This document shows, in pieces, positions 51,710 through 60,751 of a stretch of DNA of 64,000 nucleotides. The DNA comes from Thaumarchaeota archaeon casp-thauma3. GTDB taxonomy: Archaea; Thermoproteota; Nitrososphaeria; Nitrososphaerales; Nitrosopumilaceae. Under the pieces are notes generated by a model that saw only the letters and a list, made by a program, of their open reading frames with translations, did no database searches and was not told the DNA's origin. The position numbers were made by a program, and so were the translations under genes. The stretch spans positions 1 through 64,000 of the forward strand of contig LFEY01000017.1 of NCBI GenBank assembly GCA_001510275.1. Reading direction: 5' to 3'. Numbering within the stretch: position 1 is the stretch's first letter; every line of letters starts with the position of its first letter.

Positions 51710-53200
51710 CTATTGAGGACCTGCATCAATTATATCAGATGAGACATTTTCAAATTTCTTAAAGTTTTCAACAAACATCTGAGATAATTTTTTTGCAGAA
51801 AGATTATACGAATCTTTGTCAATCCAAGTATTTTTTGGATCTAAAATTTCAGAAGGAACATCATCTACTTCAGTTGGGATATCTAAATTGAATACATCAT
51901 CATGTCTGTATTTTACAATATCAAGTGCACCTGAAAGGGCAGCAGTAATCATAGCACGGCTATATTTGATCTTAATTCTTTTTCCAACTCCATATGGACC
52001 ACCAGACCAACCAGTGTTAACAAGATAAACTATAGTATTATGTTGATTGATTTTTTCTTCTAGTAGTTTTGCATAAACTAATGCTGGTCTAGGCATAAAT
52101 GGAGCCCCAAAGCACTCAGAAAATACAGATTTTGGTTCTTTGATTCCTCTTTCAGTTCCTGCTAATTTACTAGTATAACCGGACATAAAGTGATACATGG
52201 CTCCTTCTTTTGTCAACCTAGAAACTGGTGGTAAAACTCCTAATGCATCAGCAGTCAAAAATACAATCACCCCAGGGTTTCCACCAACACTTGGAATCAC
52301 TGCACCTGGAATGTAATCCAAAGGATATGCAACACGAGTATTTTCTGTTAAATTGTTATCATCATAATCTGGTACATTATCATCAAGTACTACATTTTCT
52401 AAAACGGCACCTGGTTTGATTGCATTCCAAATTTCGGGTTCTGATTCTTGACTAAGATTGATACATTTTGCATAGCATCCACCTTCAAAATTAAATGTGC
52501 CATTATCAGACCAACCATGTTCATCATCACCAATTAGTTTTCTATTAGGATCTGCAGAAAGAGTTGTTTTACCAGTACCAGATAATCCAAAGAACAGTAC
52601 AGTATCACCTTTTTCTCCAATATTTGCAGAACAGTGCATTGGGAAAATACCACGTTCTGGTAAAAGGAAGTTCATTACAGAAAACATTGACTTTTTCATT
52701 TCTCCTGCATACTGAGTACCACCAATCAAAACAATTTTTCTAGTCAAATCAACTAGGATAAGGACATCAGTTCTAGTTCCGTCAATTTCTGGAACAGCTA
52801 CAAAGTCATTGATACATAATATAGTGAATTCTGGTTCATGATTTTCCAACTCTTCATTTGTTGGTCGAATAAACAAATTTCTTCCAAACAGATTTTGCCA
52901 AACATGATCATTAATCACCCTAATTGGCAACTGATTTTTTGGATCAGCACCTACAAAACCATCAAAAACAAAAAGTTCCTTATTATCAACAAAGTTTTTC
53001 ATTTTTTCAAGGAGTTTCTCAAATTTACTACTTTGGAAGGGATGATTAATTTTTCCCCAATCAATTGTATCATGAGTTTTATCATCATCCACAATAAAGC
53101 GATCATCAGGAGATCGTCCAGTATATTTTCCAGTATTCACAGAAAGAGAGCCTGTTGAGTTTACTACACCTTCCTTTCTTTCAACTGCAAGATTCACCAT
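51710..53200 (-). CDS. pckA: Phosphoenolpyruvate carboxykinase (ATP type)
   Basis: 496 residues from ATG at 53200. Motifs are TGKYTGRSPDDRFIV near the start, YAGEMKKSMFSVMNFLLP, the P-loop GLSGTGKTTLS (~205), DDEHGWSDNGTFNFEGGCYAK and a LGVLPPVSRLTKEGAMYHF block. It interconverts oxaloacetate and PEP in gluconeogenesis. The reading frame stays open to 53332 and the extra residues (LTVFGINPSKVHRNLSVDEM just before this ATG) look like the PEPCK N-terminus, yet there is no ATG, GTG or TTG. The real start may be CTG at 53305 (see finding). Confidence 0.94.
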   Translation of the reverse strand: MVNLAVERKEGVVNSTGSLSVNTGKYTGRSPDDRFIVDDDKTHDTIDWGKINHPFQSSKFEKLLEKMKNFVDNKELFVFDGFVGADPKNQLPIRVINDHVWQNLFGRNLFIRPTNEELENHEPEFTILCINDFVAVPEIDGTRTDVLILVDLTRKIVLIGGTQYAGEMKKSMFSVMNFLLPERGIFPMHCSANIGEKGDTVLFFGLSGTGKTTLSADPNRKLIGDDEHGWSDNGTFNFEGGCYAKCINLSQESEPEIWNAIKPGAVLENVVLDDNVPDYDDNNLTENTRVAYPLDYIPGAVIPSVGGNPGVIVFLTADALGVLPPVSRLTKEGAMYHFMSGYTSKLAGTERGIKEPKSVFSECFGAPFMPRPALVYAKLLEEKINQHNTIVYLVNTGWSGGPYGVGKRIKIKYSRAMITAALSGALDIVKYRHDDVFNLDIPTEVDDVPSEILDPKNTWIDKDSYNLSAKKLSQMFVENFKKFENVSSDIIDAGPQ

Positions 53201-53455
53201 TTCATCTACGCTGAGATTTCTGTGTACTTTAGAAGGATTGATTCCAAATACGGTTAATTGTGATGAAAACTTGTCAGTTACAGCAGTACCTACGACTTGC
53301 GTCAGGAGATTATGCCTCCAAAAATTATTATATCAATCTCAGATTTGTTCATGAGATATTTCGAATCGCCTTGAATTTCCTTATTATCTCTTTGTTATCT
53401 GAAATTTTTTTCAGTTCTAGGAACGTATTTATTTCAAAATTCAAGAGTCACTCTA

Positions 53456-53860
53456 ATGACGATCAATAAAGAATTACTTGCAAAGAGAGAGGAAATAAAA
53501 GGACATAATCCTGATTTTATTAGACCAGAAAGTTGGCGTTATGTTAGACTTCAGACTAACTGGAGAAAACCAAAAGGTATTGATCATCATCAAAGAAAAC
53601 AAAAGAGTAGAGGTCGCCCAGGTCTCGTCAAAGTTGGATATGGTGGACCTAAAGAAGCAAGAGGATTACATCCTTCAGGATTTACAGATAATTTAGTTTA
53701 CAATTTAAACGATTTAGCAAAATTAGACCCAAAAAAAGATGGGGTTAGATTTGGACATAGTGTTGGAACTAGAAAGAGAAAAGAAATTGTGATAAAAGCA
53801 ATTGAAAGCAAATTCAAAATTTTCAATGCGAGAGTGAGTGTAAGTGGTAGTAAATCTTAA
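53456..53860 (+). CDS. rpl32e: Large-subunit ribosomal protein L32e (eL32)
   Basis: 134 residues with SWRYVRLQTNWRKPKGIDHH, RGRPGLVKVGYGGPKEARGLHPSG and GTRKRKEIVIKAIESKF, the archaeal L32e pattern. TATA-like CGTATTTATTTCAAA lies ~25-30 bases before the ATG. Overlaps L19e by 17 bases. Confidence 0.95.
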   Translation: MTINKELLAKREEIKGHNPDFIRPESWRYVRLQTNWRKPKGIDHHQRKQKSRGRPGLVKVGYGGPKEARGLHPSGFTDNLVYNLNDLAKLDPKKDGVRFGHSVGTRKRKEIVIKAIESKFKIFNARVSVSGSKS

Positions 53861-54299
53861 AGCTAAGAAAAGACTAGCATCTAGAGTTACAGGTGTTGGA
53901 ATTCATAGAATAAAGTTTGATACTGATCATTTAGATGATATTGCAGATGCAATTACAAGAGAAAATATTCGTAGTCTCATTACAGCAAATACAATCAGAA
54001 TTAAATCAATTACAGGTACATCTAGAGGAAGAGCACAAACAAAGAGAGATCAGAAACACAAAAGAGGTACAACTCAAGGTTCAAAACAAGGTAAGAAAGG
54101 AGCACGAATAGGTAAAAAACAAGTATACGTTGCTAAAGTTCGTGCATTGAGACGATTGTTAAAGATTGCAAAAGATAGAAAAGATTTGACTAATCCAGAA
54201 TTTTGGGTACTTTACAAAAAAGTTGGTGGAAATACAGTTAGAAACAAAGCACATCTTAGAACTTTGATGGAAGAAATTAAAGTAGATAGAAAGAACTAG
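53844..54299 (+). CDS. rpl19e: Large-subunit ribosomal protein L19e (eL19)
   Basis: 151 residues, GTG start inside the L32e end. LKAKKRLASRVTGVGIHRIKFD, the ITRENIRSLITANTIRI region, and a basic KRGTTQGSKQGKKGARIGKK stretch identify L19e. Convergent with the MGMT gene, overlapping by 4 bases. Confidence 0.95.
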   Translation: MVVNLKAKKRLASRVTGVGIHRIKFDTDHLDDIADAITRENIRSLITANTIRIKSITGTSRGRAQTKRDQKHKRGTTQGSKQGKKGARIGKKQVYVAKVRALRRLLKIAKDRKDLTNPEFWVLYKKVGGNTVRNKAHLRTLMEEIKVDRKN

Positions 54300-54595
54300 A
54301 ATCGATATACGTTATTTTCCAAATCCAGAATTTTGCCATCTGTAGTTTGAATACCTTCATCATTTAGCAATTTTGTTTTGATGTGTTCTCCATATGCATA
54401 ACCGCCAATTTTTCCAGTAGACATTACAACTCTGTGACATGGAATGATCACAGGATAAGGATTTTTGTTCATTATTTTTCCAACAACTCTCTGTCCATTT
54501 TTCAACCCAACAGCTTTTGCTAATTCACCATAAGTTGTGATTTTACCTTTTGGAACCTCGAGTAATTTTTTGTAAATCTTTTGTTCAAGATTCAA
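54296..54595 (-). CDS. ogt: Methylated-DNA-protein cysteine methyltransferase
   Basis: 99 residues, only the C-terminal catalytic domain of O6-alkylguanine transferases. It has GKITTYGELAKAVG, the NPYPVIIPCHRVV active site with nucleophile Cys (~52), and GGYAYGEHIKTKLL. The N-terminal alpha/beta domain of full-length Ogt is missing, as in other short archaeal and ATL-like forms, but Cys is intact, so direct repair is plausible. Overlaps dtdA by 4 bases on the same strand. Confidence 0.9.
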   Translation of the reverse strand: MNLEQKIYKKLLEVPKGKITTYGELAKAVGLKNGQRVVGKIMNKNPYPVIIPCHRVVMSTGKIGGYAYGEHIKTKLLNDEGIQTTDGKILDLENNVYRF

Positions 54596-55368
54596 AGTTT
54601 GATAACCTCAAGTTCTGTTGATTCAAGAAAATCAAGTACTTTCTGTTTATTGGGACCTAATCCACCCCAATCTAAAAGAGCAATTTCTGCCATATTATTT
54701 TGTGCAAGAATATGAGAAAACAATTTTTCATCAAGATCATCTAATGCATGTTTTGGAATTACTGTTCCAAGAGCATATTTTCCTTCAAGTAATTCATTAG
54801 TAAATTTTGAAGGATAATGAGTGCCTCCAAAACAGATTGCAACAGGATTTTCTTGAATTGGTTGTGTCATTACTTGGTGAACCAGAGTTGCTACTGAATT
54901 ACACAAAGATACATCATTCCACTGTTTTTCAGATGTACCTATTTCGATGAAAATAGATGGTTTAGTTAGTGCAGTAGGTCCATGATGTGTTGCCTCAATA
55001 GTGATTTGGAATTCTGAAAACTGGGCCTGATTTTTCTTCAAAGTTTGAAGATATGCTTTTTGAAGATGTGGATGAGGGACTGCTATTTGTCTATCATTTC
55101 CGCCAAATTTTGCTTCAGAAAAATTTCCAGTGCAATGACAAGTTAAAGCCAGCACTCCAGATTCTGCAGCATGTTTTGAGAGAAATACAAATCCATCATA
55201 ATCATATTTTTCTTCTAACCAATCAGCAGAAATTGCAGGTGTAGAAATTATTATCAAGTCATAATATTTTCCACGAAAAATATCACCTTCTTGAATCATT
55301 TCTTTTGAAAGAAATTTTGCCATATTGTTACCTGCAGGGTCATCTTGATACGCAACTAGCAACTCCAT
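54592..55368 (-). CDS. dtdA: D-aminoacyl-tRNA deacylase DtdA (GEK1 type)
   Basis: 258 residues from ATG at 55368 (MELLVAYQDDPAGNNMAKFL); upstream open codons overlap secE's divergent region and are rejected. GFVFLSKHAAESGVLALTCHCTGN, the TIEATHHGPTALTKPSIFIEIGTSE block with its His pair, CFGGTHYPSKFT and GLGPNK are DtdA signatures. It hydrolyses D-amino acids from tRNA, using Zn. Probably in an operon with the MGMT gene. Confidence 0.93.
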   Translation of the reverse strand: MELLVAYQDDPAGNNMAKFLSKEMIQEGDIFRGKYYDLIIISTPAISADWLEEKYDYDGFVFLSKHAAESGVLALTCHCTGNFSEAKFGGNDRQIAVPHPHLQKAYLQTLKKNQAQFSEFQITIEATHHGPTALTKPSIFIEIGTSEKQWNDVSLCNSVATLVHQVMTQPIQENPVAICFGGTHYPSKFTNELLEGKYALGTVIPKHALDDLDEKLFSHILAQNNMAEIALLDWGGLGPNKQKVLDFLESTELEVIKL

Positions 55369-55407
55369 GAGATAAGGAATATAAGGACACCTTATTAATT
55401 TCCAGCA

Positions 55408-55581
55408 ATGAACCCTAAGCAGACTTTGAGAAACATGGCCAATACCATGAAAATGGCTAAAAAACCAGACAGAGATGAGTATCAACAGCATCTTAGATTG
55501 GTATTATTGGGAATAATGGGAGTCGGCGCAATTGGATTTATAATTCAATTTGTCTTTTCGGTAATTACATTTGGTAGATAA
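55408..55581 (+). CDS. secE: Protein translocase subunit SecE (Sec61 gamma)
   Basis: 57 residues, ATG at 55408. A basic amphipathic helix (LRNMANTMKMAKKPDRDEYQ) followed by one membrane helix (VLLGIMGVGAIGFIIQFVF). Size, layout and position directly upstream of spt5 are those of archaeal SecE. The stop lies 2 bases before the spt5 TTG start. Confidence 0.9.
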   Translation: MNPKQTLRNMANTMKMAKKPDRDEYQQHLRLVLLGIMGVGAIGFIIQFVFSVITFGR

Positions 55582-55583
55582 AA

Positions 55584-56042
55584 TTGTCAGAGGAAGTAAA
55601 ATCACATTTATTTGCAATTAGGACCACTGGCGGACAAGAAAAAGTGGTAATGAGATTATTAGAAGCTAAATCAAATGCAAATAAAATTAACATTCAATCT
55701 GTATTTTGGGTAAGTGATCTAAAGGGATATGTCGTAATTGAGGCAATCAATCCCAGCGATGCATACATGGCAGTCGAAGGTGTAAGACATATTCGAGGTC
55801 AATTAAGAGGAGAATTAGAATTCAAAGATATCGAAGGATACCTTATCAAGAAATCAACAGTTTCACAATTAGCAATAGATGACATAGTAGAAATTACAGG
55901 TGGTCCATTCAAAGGAATGAAATCAACAATTACCAGAATTGACGTTGATAAAGAAGAGGCAACAGTAGTTTTGTTGGATGCGTCTTATCAATTACCAGTA
56001 ACAGTAGACGCAAACTATCTAAAACTGTCGAGTGGGGCTTAG
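55584..56042 (+). CDS. spt5: Transcription elongation factor Spt5 (NusG)
   Basis: 152 residues, TTG start. NGN domain (~1-85) with LFAIRTTGGQEKVVMRLLEAK and GYVVIEAINPSDAYMAVEGVRHIRGQ, then a KOW motif (AIDDIVEITGGPFKGMKSTI) at ~95-115. It binds RNA polymerase clamp to aid processivity. Archaeal order secE-spt5-L11 is conserved. Confidence 0.93.
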   Translation: MSEEVKSHLFAIRTTGGQEKVVMRLLEAKSNANKINIQSVFWVSDLKGYVVIEAINPSDAYMAVEGVRHIRGQLRGELEFKDIEGYLIKKSTVSQLAIDDIVEITGGPFKGMKSTITRIDVDKEEATVVLLDASYQLPVTVDANYLKLSSGA

Positions 56043-56077
56043 TAAGGATTAAATTTTTCATATAGAGAGAATAAGAT

Positions 56078-56557
56078 ATGGGAGAACAAAAAGTATCAGC
56101 ACTTGTAACTGGAGGGGCAGCATCTGCAGGTCCACCATTAGGTCCAGCACTAGGTCCTCTAGGAGTCAATATCATGGAAATTATCAAAACAATCAATGAT
56201 AAAACAAAAGACTTTGAGGGAATGAAAGTTCCAGTAACTGTTGTTGTGAATAGTGATACAAAAAAGTATGAAATTGAAATTGGAATTCCTTCAGCTGCGG
56301 CACTAATCATGAAAGAGGCAGGAATCCAAAAAGGATCAGGAGCATCAGGTACTGAATGGGCAGGCGATGTTACAATGGATGGAATCATCAAAATAGCAAA
56401 TACAAAACTAGAGAAATCTTATGCTTCTTCGTTAAAATCTGTTACAAAAACAATCATTGGCACATGTGTGGCATTAGGAGTCAAAGTAGAAGGAAAGACT
56501 CCAAAAGAAATTACTGCCGAAGTCAATGAAGGCAAATGGGATAAAAAATTCCAATAA
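56078..56557 (+). CDS. rpl11: Large-subunit ribosomal protein L11 (uL11)
   Basis: 159 residues: GGAASAGPPLGPALGPLGVNIMEIIKTIND at the start and GDVTMDGIIKIANTKLEKSYASSLKSVTKTIIGTC later. Part of the GTPase-associated centre. The Lrp/AsnC gene lies immediately after it on the other strand, between L11 and L1. Confidence 0.96.
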   Translation: MGEQKVSALVTGGAASAGPPLGPALGPLGVNIMEIIKTINDKTKDFEGMKVPVTVVVNSDTKKYEIEIGIPSAAALIMKEAGIQKGSGASGTEWAGDVTMDGIIKIANTKLEKSYASSLKSVTKTIIGTCVALGVKVEGKTPKEITAEVNEGKWDKKFQ

Positions 56558-57013
56558 TTATTCGATAAGATAAACAGGATCTTTATCGGTTTTTTGTAAT
56601 TCTACAAAGGTTTCTGTATTTTGAATACCGTCTATTTTTCCAATTTTTTCAATTACCACAGAATGAAGTGCTTCAAGGTTCTTGGCATAAACGTGAATCA
56701 TGATATCAAATCTACCAGTAATTTCAGATATTGAGACAACTTCTGATATATCCATGAATGCTTTATGAATTTCATCCTTGAGTTTGGGATCTCGATTTAT
56801 TCCAACAGAAGCTTTTACACCTATACCTAAAAGAGAATCATCTATCACTACAGTGAATTTTTTGATTAGTTTTTTCTTTATCAACCTCTTGATTCTACTA
56901 TACAGCACAGAAGCATTAATCCCAAGTTTTTTAGATAAAATAGGAACCGAAATAGATCCGTCTTTGGTTAATTCAAAAAGCAATTTCATATCAAGTTCAT
57001 CAAATCTGTGCAT
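56558..57013 (-). CDS. Lrp/AsnC-family transcriptional regulator
   Basis: 151 residues. N-terminal winged helix (FDELDMKLLFELTKDGSISVPILSKKLGINASVLYSRIKRLIKKKLIK, ~3-50) and a C-terminal RAM ligand-binding fold (GVKASVGINRDPKL ... EITGRFDIMIHVYAKNLEALHSVVIEKIGKIDGIQNTETFV). It binds DNA as a dimer or octamer and usually responds to amino acids. Position between L11 and L1 in reverse orientation is odd. Target genes are unknown. Confidence 0.93.
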   Translation of the reverse strand: MHRFDELDMKLLFELTKDGSISVPILSKKLGINASVLYSRIKRLIKKKLIKKFTVVIDDSLLGIGVKASVGINRDPKLKDEIHKAFMDISEVVSISEITGRFDIMIHVYAKNLEALHSVVIEKIGKIDGIQNTETFVELQKTDKDPVYLIE

Positions 57014-57171
57014 TGTATTACCAAATTCTGATTGTGATTTAATATATGTAGGTTTTGAGATTAATTTCCTTTAGAATTGCAATTATTTTATAGAAAAAGT
57101 GTAATTTTTTTAAAATAAAGAATAATCAGGAATATCAATCTCTAAACGATTTTAAGTAGGCTTTCTCGAAA

Positions 57172-57843
57172 ATGTTCATAATGATTACAGAGAAACAGTT
57201 TACTGAATTGATTAACACAGTAAAGACTGAAGCTAAACAGAGAAAGTTTAAACAATCAATAGAATTAATCGTTAATTTCAAAGATGTTGATGTAAAGAAA
57301 GGATTTGCCCTCAATGAAGTAGTTCAGCTCCCAAAGACTAGTTCCCCAGCAACTGTTTGTATTATAGCTACAGGAGAGATGGGTCAAAAAGCAAAAGCAG
57401 CAAATGCCGATATAGTTATTGGAACAGCAGAATTAGATAAATTTGCAACAAACAAAAGAGAATCTCGAAAATTCATTAACAAGTATGATTTCTTTTTGGC
57501 AGACACTCAAATCATGCCAGTTGTCGGAAAAACTTTGGGTCAACTATTAGGTCCTAGAGGAAAAATGCCAACACCAGTTCCATTTGATGCAGATATTGTT
57601 GCATTTTTAGCAAGATTTAGATCATCAATTAAAGTTAGAACAAGAGCATCTTTATCCATATCATGTAAAATTGGAGATGAATCTATGGAAGCTGCAGATT
57701 TGGCAATTAATGCACATGCTGTTCTTAGTGCAATTGAAAAGAAATTACCAAACGGAGAAAAGAACATCAAAAAAATTATGATAAAAACTTCAATGGGTAA
57801 ACCAATAAAACAAGTACAAGAGGTTAAGAAGAAACATGCATGA
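57172..57843 (+). CDS. rpl1: Large-subunit ribosomal protein L1 (uL1)
   Basis: 223 residues; an ATG at 57181 is equally likely given a TATA-like GATTTTAAG ~25 bases ahead. QSIELIVNFKDVDVKKG, a LLGPRGKMPTPVPFDADI block and the second-domain helix. L1 forms the mobile stalk and often represses its own mRNA. Overlaps L10 by 8 bases. Confidence 0.95.
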   Translation: MFIMITEKQFTELINTVKTEAKQRKFKQSIELIVNFKDVDVKKGFALNEVVQLPKTSSPATVCIIATGEMGQKAKAANADIVIGTAELDKFATNKRESRKFINKYDFFLADTQIMPVVGKTLGQLLGPRGKMPTPVPFDADIVAFLARFRSSIKVRTRASLSISCKIGDESMEAADLAINAHAVLSAIEKKLPNGEKNIKKIMIKTSMGKPIKQVQEVKKKHA

Positions 57844-58702
57844 GAATAGAACATCTTATCCTAAAAGAAAAGCCCAAATGTATCAACAATTACTAGAGTT
57901 GCCAAAAAAATACAAAGTTCTAGCTATAATCAAAATGTCCAAAGTTCGTTCTTCACAAATATTGCCATTAAGAAAAACTCTCAAAGGTGATGTAGAATTT
58001 GTAAGTATCAAAGACAAAGTTGCTCAAAAAGCACTAGAGCAATTAGATGTGCCAGGAATCAAAGACATGATTGGAGAACTTGAAGGACAATGTATGTTCC
58101 TATTCACTAACATGTCACCATTCAAGCTAAATGTCCTTCTTGCCAAAAATAAAATTATGATGGCTGCAAGAGGAGGAGATATTGCAAGTGTCGATATTGT
58201 AGTACCTGCAAAAAATACAGGAATTGCACCAGGTCCAATGCTTACAGAATTCAAAAACGCAGGAATTCCAACTAGAATTGATCAAGGAACAATTTGGATT
58301 GCAAAAGATAGTACACCTGTACTAAAAGGAGAGACAATCAATGAAAAATTAGCAGTAGTTTTAGGAAAATTAGATATCAAGCCAGTAGAGGCAGGAATTT
58401 CACTTTATGCAGCACTAGAAGAGGGGCTAAAGTATGCCGAAGCAGAGATGATAATTGATGTTGAGAAGATTAGAGGGCAATTCTCACAAGCACATCAAGA
58501 AGCAGTTTCACTATCTATTGAGGCAGCATACATCACAGCAGATAATATTTCACAAATACTCAGCAAAGCATCTCAATCTGCACGTTCTGTATCTATTGAG
58601 TCAGGCTTTATGACTGATGAGACAAAGGAACAAATTTTGCAAAAAGCAGATGCCCAAGCAAAAGCAGTTGCCAGACAAGCAAAAGATTACACACCAGCAT
58701 AA
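57836..58702 (+). CDS. rpl10: Large-subunit ribosomal protein L10 (uL10/P0)
   Basis: 288 residues. N-terminal rRNA-binding domain (YQQLLELPKKYKVLAIIKMSKVRSSQILPLRKTL), a P0 insertion (KNTGIAPGPMLTEFKNAGIPTRIDQGTIWIAKD) and a long C-terminal helical spine with repeated EAAYITADNISQILSKASQSARS motifs that anchors L12 dimers. The usual following L12 gene is not present here; the lipA gene comes next on the other strand. Confidence 0.94.
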   Translation: MHENRTSYPKRKAQMYQQLLELPKKYKVLAIIKMSKVRSSQILPLRKTLKGDVEFVSIKDKVAQKALEQLDVPGIKDMIGELEGQCMFLFTNMSPFKLNVLLAKNKIMMAARGGDIASVDIVVPAKNTGIAPGPMLTEFKNAGIPTRIDQGTIWIAKDSTPVLKGETINEKLAVVLGKLDIKPVEAGISLYAALEEGLKYAEAEMIIDVEKIRGQFSQAHQEAVSLSIEAAYITADNISQILSKASQSARSVSIESGFMTDETKEQILQKADAQAKAVARQAKDYTPA

Positions 58703-58737
58703 ATTAAAATATAGAACTAGAAAAATTATTAACTCAA

Positions 58738-59631
58738 TTACTCTTTACCTGAATTTTTTGTAATAAGATCAATAACATCTGATGCTCTAAATGAACTTCT
58801 AACAAATGGGCCAGACTCTACATGTAAGAATCCTAATTTTTTTAAATCAATCTTTAATTGATAAAATTTTTCTGGTGTTACAAACTCTTTTACAGGAAGA
58901 TGTGATTGAGATGGTTGCAAGTATTGACCAAGAGTTATCATATCAACATTAACATCTCTAAGTTCTTGTGCAGTTTGTAGAATTTCTTCTTCTGATTCAC
59001 CTAATCCCAACATCAAAGATGATTTTGTAAAAATGCCAGAGTCTAATTCTTTTACATATTTCAAAACATTCAGCGATTGTTTGTAATTTGCTCGAGGATC
59101 TCTAACATGTGGACTCAATCTTTTGACAGTTTCAACATTATGACCTATTACATTGGGTTTTGCTTTTACTATTGTTTCAATAAATTTTTCATTTCCACTA
59201 AAATCAGGAATTAACGACTCAACTACAATATTTGGGCATTCAGATTTTATGCATTGTATGGTTCTGGCAAAATGCTCAGAGCCCTCATCGAGAAGATCAT
59301 CCCTACAAACAGATGTAATTACGACATAACGAAGATTCCAGTCTTTGATTGCTTGTGCTACATTTTTAGGCTCCTCAGAGTCTAATTCAAAAGGTTTTCC
59401 AGTCTCAACATTACAGAATTTACATCCACGTGAACACACATCACCCATGATCATAATTGTTGCAGTTCCCACACCCCAACACTCTGCAACATTAGGACAA
59501 GATGCCTCTTCACAAACAGTATGTAGATTATATTTTTGTATAGTCTTTCTTACTTTGACATAGTTATCACCTGAAGGAATTTTCATTTTTAACCAGCTAG
59601 GCCGGATTAAGCTCATCGATTCAATGAACAT
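58738..59631 (-). CDS. lipA: Lipoyl synthase LipA
   Basis: 297 residues; an ATG at 59616 is an alternative start. N-terminal auxiliary cluster ligands in VCEEASCPNVAECW, the radical-SAM CxxxCxxC in CSRGCKFCNV, and LGLGESEEEILQTAQELRDV. It inserts two sulfurs into octanoyl groups on lipoyl proteins such as GcvH. It is divergent from gcvT across only ~27 bases, so the promoters overlap. With GcvH and the LplB-like protein it makes a lipoate cluster. Confidence 0.95.
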   Translation of the reverse strand: MFIESMSLIRPSWLKMKIPSGDNYVKVRKTIQKYNLHTVCEEASCPNVAECWGVGTATIMIMGDVCSRGCKFCNVETGKPFELDSEEPKNVAQAIKDWNLRYVVITSVCRDDLLDEGSEHFARTIQCIKSECPNIVVESLIPDFSGNEKFIETIVKAKPNVIGHNVETVKRLSPHVRDPRANYKQSLNVLKYVKELDSGIFTKSSLMLGLGESEEEILQTAQELRDVNVDMITLGQYLQPSQSHLPVKEFVTPEKFYQLKIDLKKLGFLHVESGPFVRSSFRASDVIDLITKNSGKE

Positions 59632-59658
59632 ATAACGAATAATAACATTTTACATTTC

Positions 59659-60714
59659 ATGCGATCGCCATTTTTTAAAAAACATTTAGAATCAAAAGCA
59701 AAGATGGTTGACTTTCATGGATGGGAGATGCCATTACAGTATTCTGGAATTATTGATGAGCACAAAAATGTTAGAGAAAACGTTGGATTGTTTGATGTTT
59801 CTCACATGGGCAGATTTAAAATCAAAGGAGACGCAGAATCACAAATACAACATTTGATAACAAATGATATTTCAAAAATTGGAGACAATCAAGTGATCTA
59901 TTCTCCAATGTGTAATGAAAGAGGTGGAATAATAGATGATGTGATAGTTATTAGAATTAATTCAAATGAATTTATGATTGTTGTCAATTCATCAAACATC
60001 AAAAAAGATCTTGATTGGATCACAGAAAATGTAAAATCATGTGAAATTCAAAACGTCACAGATGATTATGCATTACTGGCACTACAAGGTCCAAAAGCTG
60101 AAAATGTGCTAAAGGATGCAGGAGTTGAGCAAATAGAAAATCTCAAACCATTTCATTTGATTGAAACAAAACTATACGATGTTGATTGTATTATTTCAAG
60201 AACGGGTTATACTGGTGAAGATGGATTTGAATTATTTTTTGATTCAAAACAGGTGCAAGTTTGGGAAAAATTATTGGAGACAGGTGCAAAATATGGAATA
60301 AAGCCCATTGGCTTGGGTGCACGAGACATACTAAGACTAGAGGCAGGATTGATGCTTTATGGGAACGATATTGATGAAACAATTACTCCGCTTGAGGCAC
60401 CACTAAAATGGACCGTCAAATTTGAGACTGAATTTATTGGAAAAGCAGCACTAGAGCAGAAAAAAGTGGAAAGAAAAATGAGTGGTTTTGAAATTATCGA
60501 AACAAAAAGAGTTGCTAGAAAAGATAACAAAGTTTACGATGAAAAAAAAGAGATCGGAATTGTAACATCAGGTAGTTTCTCTCCCACATTAGGTAAACCA
60601 ATTGGGTATTGTTTTGTACCTGTAGAGTATCCTTTGGAGAGAAAAATTAAGATCGATATTGGTGGTAAATTTTATGACAGCAAATTAGCATCCACTAGAT
60701 TTTACAAAAGATAA
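59659..60714 (+). CDS. gcvT: Aminomethyltransferase GcvT (glycine cleavage T protein)
   Basis: 351 residues. MVDFHGWEMPLQYSGIIDEHKNVRENVGLFDVSHMGRFKIKG, an RTGYTGEDGFELFF block and the GLGARDILRLEAGLMLYG segment. It transfers the aminomethyl group from GcvH to tetrahydrofolate, or a methanopterin equivalent. Starts the gcvTHPAPB run. Confidence 0.95.
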   Translation: MRSPFFKKHLESKAKMVDFHGWEMPLQYSGIIDEHKNVRENVGLFDVSHMGRFKIKGDAESQIQHLITNDISKIGDNQVIYSPMCNERGGIIDDVIVIRINSNEFMIVVNSSNIKKDLDWITENVKSCEIQNVTDDYALLALQGPKAENVLKDAGVEQIENLKPFHLIETKLYDVDCIISRTGYTGEDGFELFFDSKQVQVWEKLLETGAKYGIKPIGLGARDILRLEAGLMLYGNDIDETITPLEAPLKWTVKFETEFIGKAALEQKKVERKMSGFEIIETKRVARKDNKVYDEKKEIGIVTSGSFSPTLGKPIGYCFVPVEYPLERKIKIDIGGKFYDSKLASTRFYKR

Positions 60715-60751
60715 AACAACTTTTTTTAAAGAGATTATTTCAGAGTTTTCC

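Noticed and set aside
53302-53352. 16-codon frame MNKSEIDIIIFGGIIS upstream of pckA
   Set aside because: Probably chance; it would end inside the proposed CTG start and no support other than an ATG is seen.
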